Assembly: GCA_029204225.1 (NCBI GenBank)
Contig: CM055101.1
Location: 3,478,684-3,542,683 of the forward strand
Direction: 5' to 3'
DNA from: Diphasiastrum complanatum
Lineage: Eukaryota; Streptophyta; Lycopodiopsida; Lycopodiales; Lycopodiaceae
DNA length: 64,000 nt
Part shown: positions 32,932 through 46,151 of the stretch, in pieces
Layout: every line of letters begins with the position of its first letter
Position numbering within the stretch: the first letter of the stretch is position 1
The notes under the pieces: model-generated
What the model saw: only the letters and a program-made list of their open reading frames with translations
Told to the model about the DNA's origin: nothing
Databases searched by the model: none
Made by a program: the position numbers and the translations under genes

Positions 32932-35659
32932 GTGACTGCTACCTGAAGCCACCTGAGCGTTGATCTCAGAGAACTACATTATAACCATCGCATGTCTTAA
33001 GTGTTGAGGAGAGTTGAAGGATGGGATGATTTTGGCCAGTGAAGAGTGTTCAATTGTGAACATCATGTTTTGAACCACGTGTCAATGAGTTTACATTGCA
33101 CTAGCTACGTGAGCCTGGGTTAGTGAGAAAGAATTGTTGACTGAGTGCTAACTTCCGACACAGTAATGGCAGCTGTCTACCAGGAAAAGAGAGAGAGAGA
33201 GTTATGAGTCTACTATCACTACAACCTTACTTGTGAATCACCATTAGCATGGGTCTGATAGATGTTGTTGAATGTTGGTCGCTAAGCTCTATACACTGAG
33301 CACCTCATCACTCCAGATGATAAGTTATGAGCTCTATTCGGAGCCAACAACATGTACTGAGACGCTGCTACCTGAGCGCTGGCGCTGTCTATGGAGGGCT
33401 TCACTAAAGCAAATCTTCTATTCATCGCCATCTACCCGAACTATGAGGGGATGAGTTCTTTTCCCTTGTTAGAACCTCCTCATTGAGTGTCATTTGAGTT
33501 GCAACGTATAATAGAGTCTACACTTGAATTTTTGCATGATGAATTATGTTGAGAGAATCTCATACCTTCAATTAGTCAATATGTGTCTCTAGTTCTTAGT
33601 TGGTACAAGTCTGAGGAATGACTCCTCTGCTGCAAGTTGAAGTCATGGTTGTTAAAGTGTTTTCTTGAGTGGATTCTGATATCAACTACCAATGAAAAGC
33701 GTATGAGCTTAATGTGATCATCTTTGGTTGGTCTCTGATTTCCTGCGGGCTAGAGCTAAAGGAGGCCTGAGAAGAGAATCTCACATGTAAGTTTCCTTAT
33801 TTCGTTTTCATACTCTTCCCTTGTGTATTGAATCTATGAAGATATAATTGTGCATGTCATAGGTGTTGCAACAATGATTATAACTTCTTATTACAAAAAT
33901 CTCTAATGCATACTGTTTTCTTCCATGTCTTCATAAAGAAAGGTTATAACATGCTAAAAGAATTCATAGATCGTGCACTGTTCTGAGAATGCAAGATGGT
34001 TTTGATTTGAAATGATGATAATTTTAAACTATAGCAGGTTGCTAATGTTCTTGAAGTGATTGCTTTTGTGTGAATGTATGAAGAAAGTCTTTAAGGGAAG
34101 CTGATTGGGTGTATGTGATGAGTAAATTAAGCAAATTATCTTCATCTCCTTGGAACAGAAGAGCGAGGCTATGCTCACTGTAGTTGGAACACACTACATG
34201 AGTTAAGAACTAACTCATCGTTGGTCTTCATTTAGAACCACAATAGTCAAGATAACCCGTTTGAACACACGATTCTTGACTATTCACTATGCCATCTAGG
34301 AACTAAGATGGTTGGGGAATTGCACGCTATGCTTGAATTGTTATCATGACTACTTAAAGGAAAGAGGTGTCCTTATTGAGTACTTTGGGAAAGGGTCATA
34401 TAATACAACCATCACTCACTACCTAATGACAATTAGCATCAAGAATGTTTCATCCAAGCCCTCCCATAGGTCCTAATATTCTGTATATTGCCACACCTTA
34501 TCTGTGCATCACCGTCCTTGCAGGTCTGAAAATAATGTACCAACAACGGATTCTGTCCATCTTTGGTGCCACTAGATTAGCAGAGATCTTAGCAAGTCTA
34601 GAGCCCACTACTTGACTGTGGCAGGACTAGGGATGTCTGTATTCTTATCCTCTTCTAGAAATGTCAAACGTCCACACATGCATAGAGGTTTATGTTGATG
34701 ATTATTGATTGAGGAGTGTCAGTTATATGGTGAGCTTGATATGTCAGAGAAGTAGTCAACTGGTATATGGCCTACATCTCAAACCCAAGGAGGTATTGTC
34801 CCGTAGTTAGAATCATTGGATGGACTTCAGTAGAATTGATATCATTAGACACCACAATTGGAATTGTAAGGGCTAGGGATTTAGCTGTGGAAGTTGATGA
34901 TGAGGGGTTTAGAGTCAAAGCTACCATGTACATTAGAATGAACGATTTATGGATCTTGGTAGAAACACGCTCCATAAAACTCCAAAGTGCTCTAGGGCGA
35001 GATCTGGGCCCGAATTGTTATGACTGCGCTAGGATTACGAGAGCTACCTCTACCAGGTGACTTCTGCCAGTTGAGTAAAAATGGAAGGGTTTATCATTAT
35101 TTCTATTCCAGGGATTTCCATAGACATCTTCTAGCAGGAGATAGATTGTTTAGAGTTAGACACAATGTCGATAATAGTTCCCTTGAAGTCTACAAATTGA
35201 GTGAAGATTCTATGTGGAAAGAGTTCGGATGATCTCTTACTCAATATATAAAGTTGTGGTTAGGGCTTTCCAATCCATTGCCAGAGTATGTGAGAGAGAA
35301 CTTAAATGATATCATCAAAGATTCTGGGAGAGATCCTCGAGAAGAATACGAAAGGGAGGTAGCTTAGGAACTTCATAAGTGAGCAAGATATCACTAGAGC
35401 AAGTTGTGAGTTTCAAAAAGACTGAGGAAGTGAGTACAACCCTTTCTAGGCTCTGTTTCTAGAGGTCTGGAAAACCTCTGTTAGCTATAAAAGTATGGCT
35501 TGGTCGATAGAAAATTTTAGGGATCTCCTAGTTAGCTTTGTGTTTGGGATGTGTATGGCCATTCTTGTAACAGCACGACATTGAACACATAGTGGTGATG
35601 TATCATGTTATGTTGTTTTCCCCTCAGCTTTGGTCCCTTGAATGAAAAATATCTTGACA
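32932..35659 (+). other. Noncoding, ending as a probable gypsy LTR
   Basis: No supported gene. The last part ends TTGACA just before a gypsy-type primer site at 35661, so an unknown length of this region may be an LTR on the plus strand. The frames at 34767-35060 and 35020-35232 overlap in different phases and have no recognisable product. Confidence 0.35.
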
Positions 35660-35660
35660 A

Positions 35661-35681
35661 TTTTGGTGCATCTACCGGGAG
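35661..35681 (+). promoter_or_regulatory. Gypsy (Tat/Athila-style) primer-binding-site-like sequence
   Basis: TTTTGGTGCATCTACCGGGA resembles the TTTGGCGCC..GCCGGGGA leader found after the 5' LTR of large plant gypsy elements. A related form occurs on the minus strand at 54824-54846. Confidence 0.55.
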
Positions 35682-35894
35682 TAACTTAATAAGGGACTTT
35701 TGTCTAGAAAGTACCTAACATCTTTGAGTAGTGTCACACCATTACCATAAAAAGGAATTTCCTTATTGATTGATTCGTGTAATTGATTCTGTCTCTGAGA
35801 TACTACATGCTACCCATTCTATATCTTACCGATGAGATGTGGATGAGAGAAGTTGTCACCCCTTGTTGAAATGTCGTATATATACCCAATGCAC

Positions 35895-36540
35895 TGGCTA
35901 CCATAGATTTTGGATGTGATCTATGAAAGGAAGAGGGTAGTAGTCTTTCTTGGTTTTCTTATTTAGTTGCTTATAATCTATGCACACTCTCACGTGGGAT
36001 GAATTCTTCCTAGGTTTTTGTACGATCAAGGAACACCATTCTGAATTTTCCACGAGAAATATTAGTCCGGCTTTCTTCAATCTCTCCAACTCCGTGTACA
36101 CTCCTACTCTTAAGTGGCAAGGTAGACTTCGCTGCTTCTATCAAACTGGCTTGGCATCAGGTTTAAGCTCAATTGCATGAGTCACCAGTTTAGGTGGTAT
36201 TCCTTTCAAATCTGTATAATCCCCAAGCAAAGACATGTTGGTATTTCTTACAAAGCCTCTCGAATTTTTCCTTTTGAGGATCATCGAGCTAGGCTCCAAC
36301 TTTGACTTGTTTCAACTTCTCTTCTGTTCCCAGATTAATGAGGTGGATATCAGCATCTTGTATCCTCTTAGATTTCTCTTCAAGTGTATTCCTTTCAATC
36401 TCTAGCACATCTCTATGTCTTGGTTCACTATCATCTATATCTGTTTTTGATTCATCACTAGACACTTCTTCCCATTTCAAAGAGGTTATAGGGGATCTTT
36501 CTGACTGAGGGGCCTCGGGGTATCCATCAACTACCACCGG
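35895..36540 (-). pseudogene. Gypsy pol fragment, protease-RT linker and RT fingers
   Basis: The minus-strand frame 36537-36289 is an acidic linker; then, over stops, come FERLCKKYQHVFAWGL and, from 36101 to 35898, the RT start (LKKAGLIFLVENSEW, CIDYKQLNKKTKKDYYPLPF). The frame ends just before the LD..G..YS.LD region. The following RT part appears at 30093-29600 on the same strand. Confidence 0.75.
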
Positions 36541-37686
36541 TTTGGCTCTAAAATGGTGGGAATAGGCTGGAATAGAAGCAGAAATACTCTAATCATTTGG
36601 CTGTTGAGTGTTGGTGTTGTTGACAGGATTGCAAGGCCGCTCACTATGAAAGTACAGGTTTATGCTTCATTTTCTGGCAAACTAACAGTTTGTTTGCAGG
36701 ATTGTGAGCCTATAAAGCCATTCCTGAGGATGGTTGAGTTCAGTTTAAATGACTATTTGTGAAAGTAGTTGTTATAGCCTGCAAAAGTACGTTTCTGGAA
36801 AATTTCGACAGCATAACGGTTGTTTCCCAAACACAGTGATGCAAACCCCTGCAAAATCTTGTTTTAAAACCATTGCTTATGCTGAAAACAAGTAAATACA
36901 AGTAAAGCTAACTGTAAATCGCTGCAAAGGCAGTGGTAATCTGCAAAGAACAGCAGATGGGTTGTGTTTTTTGTTTCCTGCAAGTTATAAATTAAAGAAC
37001 TGCTGGTAAAACTCAGAATTGTGATGCTTGTAGCCGTTGGAAATCCGCCCTCTTTTTTCCCTAAAACCTGCATGTTAGAGTTCTGTGAATGAGGTAGTGG
37101 TGGGCACTCTTACGGCCCTCACTCTCCACAGAAACCGCTCTCTCTCTCTCTCTCTCTCTCTCGGGTGAGCGCTCACTGGATCCCGAGTTCTCTGGATCCG
37201 GCCGTGCGGAAGGGCGCGAGACAGGCTGAGGGAACAGCCCTTGGACTCGTGGTAGGAGAGTATTTGAAAAAAGGCGGGGGGGGGGGGGGGGGGTGGGCCC
37301 CCGCCCCCAAACTCAAGTTTAGGGTTTTAAAACTTGGAGTTAGGCATGAAGAGGTAGGTAAGATGGGGTTGGAAGAGGCCAATTTTTGGCATTTGGAGTT
37401 TTTTAAATCTTGTGAATTTCTTGCTTGCAATGAGTTTTTCACTTTTAAAGAATTGATAAATTAATTTTGGCAATTGTTTTTTAAGCTGAGTTGTTAATGG
37501 ATTTTTGGTCAATGACGTTTTAATTCCAATTTTTATTGCCGATTCATTGGTATAATTTGTTAATGAAAGCACGAATGGTCCGAAAATTGGTTTTTTGTAG
37601 ACATTGCTTGGTTTAGCAACTATTATACTAGTAATGAATGCGTCAATTGAACAAATTTTTTTTTTTAATTTTCAGTTGGCAAGCAA
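36541..37686 (+). other. Upstream region of the plus-strand chromovirus
   Basis: No gene is supported. A short TC run lies at 37139-37163 and an 18-base G run at 37276-37293. The element's 5' LTR should be in or left of here, but I find no match to the chromovirus LTRs at 23.2 and 25.2 kb and no clear primer site. Confidence 0.4.
37276..37293. repeat. Poly-G run of 18 bases
   Basis: An unbroken G run followed by TGGGCCCCCGCCCCC, embedded in a locally GC-rich stretch of an otherwise AT-rich window. Confidence 0.9.
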
Positions 37687-40600
37687 ATGGATAGTGATGA
37701 AATTTTGGAGGGGGGTGGCACCAAGATTCAACCGACATCACCTGGAAGTGATGGGGGAAATATGGAAATTCAGCCGGCATCACCCGACAGTGATGACACC
37801 CTAGATTCAAAAAAATTGTTGCAAACACTAGGCAAAGCAGTTTTAGAACTTCATCAGAGCAATAAACAACGGGATAAACAAATACAAAATCTATTTAATC
37901 AACTGCAAGCTATTAACTCTAACAACTTGGGCTACCAACCAGAAATATTTTCCGGCGATAAAAAATTTAAACGTCCGGAAGTTGTTGAAGACTGGTTAAA
38001 TCGTTGCACAAGCTATTTTAGCTTGCACAACGTCCCAGAGGATAAACAAATATCATCGGTTCTATTGTTTCTGGAAGGCAAAGCCTCTTCTTGGTGGAGG
38101 AAACTTTCCACGAAACCGATGACTTGGGCTGAATTCCTGGCGGAATTCTGGACAGCTCTTGTCACGATAGACGATTCCGAGTTGTATATTCGATTTATCA
38201 ACTGCAAAATGGGCAGTTGAGAACTGGACGGTTATGTCCAAGAGTTCTTGGACTCTTAGGCCAAGGTTCCGCTCTTTGATCATAAGTTGGCACAGTGGCA
38301 GTTCATTGCAAGACTACCAACTCTGACTATCAAAATGAGTGCAAACGAAATATCCTCAACTCACTGGAGGATGCTATCTGTGTGGCGAAACCCTATGATA
38401 GTACAGTTGTTGCATCGCGGAAAAGCGTGGATGGCCAAACGGCCCCGAAACCCAAGCAAGAAAAATCTAACAAACGTAAGAAGCAGTTTTTTGACGAACT
38501 GGAAGCAGAAACGTACCAACAGTCAAAGAAGAAGAAAAATAAGAAGAAATTGGTGGTGAAAGACAAAGCACGGTTGGCAGCGCTTAAACGAAATCTGTGT
38601 TTCCTCTGCAATAAACCCACGCACCGTGCCAAAGAGTGCCTCAAACGAAAATCAAAGTCGCCAAGCTTTATGACTTTAGATTTACTGGCAGGTAAATTGG
38701 AAGTCAATTTGTTAAATAATTATGACTGTACTTGTAACTTTAGTGCACTCTCTTTCAAGCCTAATGAATTGTTTTGTGTGAGAGGCAATATTTTAGGGAA
38801 AGACATGAATGTGCTATTTGATTCAAGAAGTACTCACAATTTTTTGAATGCTCGACTTGTGCAGAAGTTTCGAGTGACCACCATGGCCAGTGATCACTGT
38901 TACGTGGTCCGTCTTGCCTCAAGGTCGGACAGTGAGATTTGGGATGTCAAAGTCTCCAATTTAGAGCTTTGGATGCAGGACTATGTTGAGTCGTTGGATT
39001 CCCATGTCATGAATCTGGACCGGACTGATGTGATTTTGGGCTATGAATGGTTTTTTGGCAAATCAGACTCTTTAGAGATAGATTTTAAAAATCATTTTAT
39101 GGTATTTAAAGATAAGTTTGATCAAATTGTCTCTATTTTTGGAGAGACCGATGTACTTCCATCGCCGATGATTTCCTCGGCTGAGCTAATAGAAAAACTT
39201 CATGATTCCGAGTATGAACTTTTTCACTTGCTTTTGAAATCTCGTATGCATTGTGATGTTGGGGATGTGAATGTGTTTTCATCTTTAACACCGAAAATTC
39301 GCATCAAGAACAACAACTTTTGTAAGATCTAAACCAAGAGTTTAGTGAAGTTTTTCCGAAACAACTACCTTATGGACTACCACTCACCCGGTCGGTGGAT
39401 CATAAGATAGATCTTTTGCCTGATACCATCCTATCTTCGGAAAACCATATCGGTTCAGTTAGAAGGAAGAGGAGGAAGTGGCTAGGCAGATCGAGGAGTA
39501 TCTCAGGATGGGACACATAAGACCTAGTAAATCTCGATCGGGAGCACCTGTCCTTCTTAAGAGTAAGAAAGATGGGAGTTTCTGGCTATGTGTAGATTAC
39601 AAAGGTCTGAACAAACTAACAATCAAGAATAAATACTCGATGCCCAGGATGGACGACCTCATAGATCGATTGAATGGAGCTAAATACTTCACGAAAATTG
39701 ATTTACGTACAGGATACCATCAGATTAGGATACATCCAGAAGATGTATCTAAAACCGGTTTTAGGACCAGGTTTGGCCACTATGAGTTTCTTGTTTTGCC
39801 TTTTGGTTTGATGAATGCTCCAGCTACTTTCCAGCAAATGATGAACGATTATTGAGTCCATATTTGAGAAAGTTTGTAGTAGTGTTTCTAGACGATATTC
39901 TGATCTATAGCAGAACACTCAAAGAGCATGCTAAGCATCTCCGTATTGTCTTACGAATCTTAAGACAAGAGAACCTTTATGCAAAAGAATCAAAGTGCGA
40001 ATTTTTCAAGAAGAAACTTCTTTACCTCGGTCATAAGGTCACCTCCTTTGGGATCGAGATTGATGAAGAAAAGGTGAAGACGATAGTGGAATGGCCAATT
40101 CCTAAAACGGTGCGTGAACTTAAGTCATTCTTAGGTTTCACTATCTTTTTTCATAGATTTGCAGAGGAGTACTCGAAGATTGTTGCGCCTCTCAACAATA
40201 TGTTGAAAGGAGTGAAAAGCCGCAAAGGTAGGCCAAGTCCTCCTATCAGATGGAATGAGAAATTATATGAGAGTTTTCGAAAACTCAAGTTTCTAATTGC
40301 CTCAACTCTAGTTTTGAGAGTAGGGGATCCAGATTTGTCGTTCGTCATTAACACTGACGCGAGTGATATGGCTATTGGAGCTCTTCTCTTATAGGAGGGC
40401 CAACGAGTTGCCTTTGAAAGTAAGAAACTAATCGATGCTCAGGTCAAGTACACTACATAAGAAAAAGAGCTTTTTGTAGTGATCCATGCTTTGAAATCAT
40501 GGAGGCATTACCTGTATGGTAATAAATTTGTGGTTAATACGGATCATCAACCTTTAGAGTATTTTTGTAATCAGAATGATTTGTGAGGTCGTAAGGCCAG

Positions 40601-41740
40601 ATGGGTAGAACTCATACAAGAATTTGACTTTGAAGTGCGGTATATCAAAGGCTCATCTAATCAGGTAGCTGATGTAATTAGTCGAATTGGTGAAGTAAAC
40701 GAACTTTCTTTCACTGAGATCAATACATACTTTTATCTCTCCCTAAGAGGTCTTTATGAGAAAGACCCACATTTTGGACCAGTCTGGAATAGGGTTCTAG
40801 TAGTTTATCAAGCAAGACTGATGAACATGGTGATCAGTCTGGAGGGAAGGATATAAAGGATACTGATGACTTTTCTATCCGAAAAGGACTTTTGTTCAAA
40901 AAAGTGAAGGTTTGTGTGCCTGATGTGGATGTTGCTAAAAATAAAATTCTTTATGAATGCCATGACTCACCATGCGCAGGACATCCCGGCATACATCATC
41001 ATACATTGGATTTGGTGCGAAGAGATTTTTATTGGCCAAAACTCAAGCCCTTTGTAAAATCTTATGTGGTCAAGTGTGACCAATGCCAGTTGAATAAAGC
41101 TAAACGCCATAAGATTGGCGGTTTGTTGCAGCCTTTGGATATCCCTGATAAGAGATGGAATAGAATTTTCATGGATTTCATGGTTGGGTTACCGCGAACG
41201 AATAAACAACATGATGCAATTTGTGTTGTGGTCGACCGTCTTACCAAATTGGCTACGTTTATTTCGGTGAAGAGCACCGCGAAGGCTTCTAATTTAGCTC
41301 CGATATTTGTGGAGCATCTATTTAGGCTTTACGAATTACCAAGTCATATTGTGAGCAATCGTGATCCAGAGTTCACTGGTCACTTTTGGTCCGCCGTGTT
41401 TGCTAAACTAGAGACGACACTGAGCTTGGGTTCTTCTGATCATCCTGAGACGGATGTATAGACGAAAAGAACAAATTAGACAATGGAACAACTGCTTCGG
41501 GCATATGTTTCCAGATGACAATCTGATTGGGAGAAGTATCTTCCATTGATCGAGTTTGTCTATAATAGTAGTAAGCATTCAGCTACTGAGTATAGCCCAT
41601 TTATGCTTATGTACGATTTTGAGCCTAGGTCATCCATCGCGGTTGAAACTCGAACGATCAAGTTTCAAAAAGTAGCATATTTCCTACACGATATGTTGGA
41701 AATGCTACGGATTGCACGTGAAAATGTCCAGAGTGCCCAA
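37687..41740 (+). pseudogene. Chromovirus (Ty3/gypsy) gag-pol, broken and 3'-truncated
   Basis: Gag starts at ATG 37687 and runs to a stop at 38218-38220, with a coiled segment (QSNKQRDKQIQNLFNQLQ) and the WWRKL.TKPMTWAEFLAEF capsid motif. The frame from 38295 to 39332 has the zinc knuckle CFLCNKPTHRAKEC (about 38600) and a protease in which the family's FDSG(A/S)TH reads FDSRSTHNF, losing the catalytic-loop Gly. RT spans 39478-39855 and, after a frameshift, 39852-40394 ([26 protein letters not shown]). RNase H begins VINTDASDMAIGALL with later stops. Integrase (40892 on) has the HHCC zinc region (ending CDQC) and the catalytic core; it breaks off after ENVQSAQ near 41740, where its sister copy at 26160 continues into the C-terminal domain. 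No 3' LTR follows. Confidence 0.88.
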
Positions 41741-43200
41741 GTTAGTTCGGACTTAGCTTCGTGCTGTTTGGCAATCTTCAATTCTTTGTCTAGCTGAATG
41801 ACTTTTTGGCTGATGAGTGTATTCTCAAATCCCATATACGAGATGCGCTGTTCCATTTCTTTTTTCTTATCCAGCATAGACTGGATCACTTGCACAAGAT
41901 TTGAGACTAAACCGAGAGCATCACCAAAATCTATTGTTGTGGAGGTGGTAGCAGCAGAAGAACCTGGTGGTACTGTCCCTGGTTGGCATGGAGAAGGTGC
42001 ATGTAACTCTTCTTCTTCAAAGAGGTCTTCTTCTTCATAGCCCGCAGGCACTGTGGCTCCGAACTACTTTGGTGATTTGACAGCTTGTCCGATCCGAATT
42101 GTGGCTGGTGCGGCTTCAACTTGAGGTTACTGGTTAATTTGAAAAGAGTCTTCAAAACCAGTAGTATCATGAAACTGTTCAGATCCTCTTCTAGGGGATT
42201 GGAGTTCAAAGGGCGTAGGTCTATGGGGCATTACAAAAACTTCTGATGCCCCAAGGGGGTCGGAATCATCGAACATGTCCATGAAATACTAGGTGTTTAG
42301 GAAAACAGCTCCTGTGTGTGGAGGTGAGGCGGCCTGGGTAGCTGTGATGGGAATGGTAGCCCCAATGGTCATAGACTGTCCGTGAGAGGAAGCAGAGGTG
42401 AGGGAAGCATCAGAGGCGGGGGAATAGGTAGTTTAGTGCGAATAGCAGCAGGGGGTGGAAGCACAGTTGAAGATGTTTGCCTAGTACGACGTCATGACGG
42501 GGAAGGCGAGTGGAGAATGACGATCTCGCTGCATGGACGACGTCAACTATGTGAGCTGAATGCCTATTGAGATGACTCGGCCGGTGCTTCTTCATAGATA
42601 GAAAGCACGAAATCCATAGATAGAAGACAAGAGTGATAAAATCCATGTTGATTCTCCCCAAGAAGGCTCTCTCATGAATACCCATTGCAGTAAGCAAAGG
42701 CTCCGCAAGGGTCATCCACTGAATGACCATGTTTGTGCTAGGAAGGATCATGATATTCGTTGCAGATGGCATCACGATGGATAGTGTAACGCGGCGACTG
42801 AAACGTATCTGTTGAAGAAATGATGGAAAATGACAGAGACTGAAAGTAATAGGCACGAGTGTATTTCAGAAAACAGTACATAAAGTTGTGGCTTTGGTCG
42901 CTGGAAAATTTGGCAAGAGCTTTGCTAGCACAAGCGAGGAATAAATCGAATTCAGCTAACTTATAAGTGAATTTGGAGGGTCCATTAAAAGAAATACTAG
43001 TTTGGCAGATCAGTTCTGAAAAGAAATTTACAGGCTTGTTCAGCTTGTGAAAATAGACTATAAAAATCTCGACAAAGGTTTTTGAGGTTGTGAAGCCATC
43101 CGGCAAACATTTTCCAGGTCTGGTGAAGGACGAACCTTTGCCCAAAAGGATCCTTCGCCCAAGTACTTTCATAAATGCAACTTTCAAGCTCTGAACCTAT
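41741..43200 (-). pseudogene. Accessory ORF region of the minus-strand gypsy element
   Basis: On the minus strand, frames 43187-42738, 42856-42410 and 42051-41740 follow the integrase end at 43656 with shifts between them. They include a hydrophobic/aromatic first part, then an acidic, Pro/Ser-rich segment (EEEDLFEEEELHAPSPCQPG) and a predicted coiled coil (MLDKKKEMEQRIS, IQLDKELKIAKQHEAKSEL). Position after the integrase fits the extra 3' ORF known in some plant gypsy lineages, but I cannot match it to one. It ends abruptly at the junction with the plus-strand chromovirus. Confidence 0.4.
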
Positions 43201-43655
43201 AGCCAACCTAATTTTGACATTTTAAGACCATCTAGCATGTCAGCAAAGGTTTCTGAGTTGAGTAAGGTGCTTAGCGAAGTTTCCAAAAATGGCATATTGT
43301 TGATTATTCACCTAACTCAAAATTAGGTACTTTTTTTGGAAAAGAACCTTTGCCCAAGTCAATATAGATATATCTGAAGTGAATGTGTAATCTGAAAGTT
43401 CAACGAAGATTTCCAATACTGTACGGACAACATATGACCAAAACAGTGATTTTATAAGTCATTTTCCATCAAAATTATCTTTTGAAAATACTTTCCTTTT
43501 TCTTTTTCCACTCTGATGACTTTCTAACTTTTGCTTATCAGTCTTTTCTCATTTTTTTTTCTTTTCTCTTTTTTTTTTTCCTGTCTTTTCCAAATGAAAT
43601 TTAACAATTAAGTAGTGAAAAAAAAATTAAAAAAACAAATAAAAAATCATTTGGA
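43201..43655 (-). other. Spacer between integrase and accessory ORF
   Basis: No frame. It is T-rich at 43500-43580 and contains the words CAAAGGTT/AACCTTTG several times, as does the 5' leader of the same element. Confidence 0.4.
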
Positions 43656-46146
43656 TCATGCTTGTTGAATTGGCGAAGCAGGCTGCCAAAACTTGCATAA
43701 TCGGCTGCCATTCAAAGGAGTATCAAACTGTTTTCCATCCAAGTGCTCAAGAATCACTACTCCGTAGTTTAAGATTTCTTTCACTTTATACGGGCCTTCA
43801 CCGGTAAACTTCAATTTTTTCTTGATCAGCTTGGTTTTGTACATTAGTGCGAGATCTCCTGCTTTCAGATCCTTTTGTGTAATCGACGATCGTGCCATGC
43901 CTTACGACGGGCTTTCTCTGCTGCTAACGCATGAACTGTCATCAATCTTGTTTCACACAATTTGTGCAACGCTTCATGACGTAGTTGTAAAGACTTATCA
44001 TCATTTAGTCATTCTGTTGTTGTTATGCGTAAAGATGGTATTAAAAATTCAATCGACATGACAACATCTTGACCATAAACTAGTTGAAAGGGTGTTTGAT
44101 TTGTACTACTTTTGTAAGCGGTTCTAAATGCCCATAATGCTGCATGCAAGTTTATGTTCCCAATCAGATCGACTTGCTTCAACTGTTTTCGTCATAATAG
44201 TGCAGAGAATCTTATTGGAAGATTTAGCTTGGTCATTCCCTCTGGGATAATAAGAAGTACTAAATCTGTGTATAGCAAAAAAATCTTTCAGTAGATATTT
44301 TATCGTTTGATTAACAAAGTGTGTACCCCGGTCGTTTGACAATATCGATCGGACATCCAAATCTAACAATAATATTTTCATATAGAAACTTGGCCGTAGA
44401 TTTCGCATTAACAACTTTGATAGCTTTGGCTTTAACCCACTTGGTCATATAATCAGTTGCTATGATAATAGGCCTGAGATCCTCGCACGGCAGGATGAAT
44501 AGGACCAACATAATCCAGTATCCATTTTTCAAATGGCGCTCGCGATAAAATCGGATGTAAGGGTTCATACTTTTATCTAGTAGGCCATCGTGCTCACTGG
44601 TAAACATCACATGTCTGAATATAATTTTTTGTGTCCTTATGAAGCGTAGGCCACCAACAACCTGATTGCAAAAGTTTGCGAACAATAATATCTATAGAGA
44701 AGTGTCCTCCGCCCATGCCATCATGTGAAAACGTGATTAAATCTGAAATTTCATGCGGTAAAACACATCTACGTAGAATATTGTCTGATCCACAATGATA
44801 CAATTGTCCTGCAATTAATTCATAAGGTTAAGCCTTATGAATCGATTGCCTCTTCTGTACTTTTGTTAAAGAGTCATTCGGTTGTCCTAGCATCAGGTAC
44901 TCAACAATATCTGCTGCCCACTTAGGTACTACTTCTACATAGAATAATGCAGCGTCTGGTAATTTATCATCCACTTCAATATTAACTGGTGCGGATTCCA
45001 TTTGCGAAACGTGGTCGGCTAGATAATTTGCTTCCCCTTTTGAACCACAATTTGAAAGTCAAATTCAGTCAATAACAGTAACCATCTTGCAATATGCCCA
45101 GTATTGCACGTCTTGTATACCGAGTAAAGTAATGGCTAGTGATTCGTATAAAATGCAAAGTGCGTTTCTATGAGGTAATGACGAAATTTTCATACAAAAA
45201 ATTCATGGCTAACGCTACATGTTCTGTGGTTGAATAGTTCTTTTCTAGATCCATAACTAGATTGCTTGCAAATCGTATTGGATAGTCCTTCTTATAGTCA
45301 CTTGGCTGCGTCAAAACTGAGCCAATTGCATATTTCGAGGCATCAGTGTGAACATGAAACTCAATCGTCCAATCTGGAGAACGCAGTATTGGTGCTGAGA
45401 TTAATGTTTTTTTTAATTTTTCAAAGGCTTCTAACGTCTCTATTGTCCAAATAGGAACAATTGTCAGTTTGTATATAGGTCTTGCTAAATTCGCAAAGAA
45501 GATAATAAAAATTCGATAGTAGTTCGCATGACCCATAAACACATAAACTCCACAAATTGTTGTTGGCGGTGGCAATTCCACAATAACCTTGATTTTAGAA
45601 TAATCTGTGGCAATGCCATGTCTCGATATTACATGCCCAAGCACAACTTCGTGGGAAACCCATATCTGACATTTTTTTAGGATTTAGAAAAATTTGATAC
45701 CTCCGACATCTTTCAAATACTTTCTCCAATCGATCCAATTGGTATATATTTGTGCTATGGACTCCAAGGTCATCCAAGTAAATTTCAAGGAATTTCTGTA
45801 GATAATCTTTAAAAGCAAATTGCATTACTCTTTGGAACGAACTTGGTGTATTTATAAGCATAGGTGCCCCATTATGTTGCAAAAAATGTTTTGTGACGAT
45901 CTGCAGGTGCAATCTTGAACTGGTTGTAATCACTAGATCCATCCAAAAAACTATAAGCTTCCGCTCCAGCAAGGCGGTCCAAAATGCTTTCAATAAAAGA
46001 TAACGAAAAGTGATTCTTCGACGTCACTTTGTTGAAGGCCTTGAGATTCACACAAATTCTCAATTTCCCATTCTTCTTAGAAACAATGACAATCGATAAA
46101 ACCCATTCTGTATGCTTGATCTCATAAATGAAATCGACATCAAGCA
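43656..46146 (-). pseudogene. Gypsy pol, 3' part (RT palm to integrase)
   Basis: This continues the minus-strand gypsy after the copia insertion. The RT reads LSIVIVSKKNGKLRICVNLK, YSFLDGSSDYNQF and then, after breaks, LGHVISRHGIATDYSKIKV (45630 on). RNase H has FHVHTDASKYAIGSVL near 45340. Integrase has the HHCC zinc region (HDGMGGGHFS.., IQTCDVYQ; 44803-44594) and core remnants with stops. The end of the integrase (43898-43656) is open and holds the GPY/F-type motif FTGEGPYKVKEIL. Many frameshifts and stops show it is old. Confidence 0.85.
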
Positions 46147-46151
46147 GTTGT
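46147..46151. repeat. Target-site duplication, left copy (GCAGT)
   Basis: GCAGT immediately left of the 3' LTR, identical to 52164-52168. Confidence 0.9.

Noticed and set aside
34767-35232. Two overlapping frames as a gene
   Set aside because: They are in different phases, have no recognisable motif, and lie just upstream of a gypsy primer site, so are more likely LTR sequence.
37165-37464. ORF crossing the poly-G tract
   Set aside because: Its middle is Gly-only because of the G run, it has no homology signal, and it lies in the untranslated upstream region of the chromovirus.
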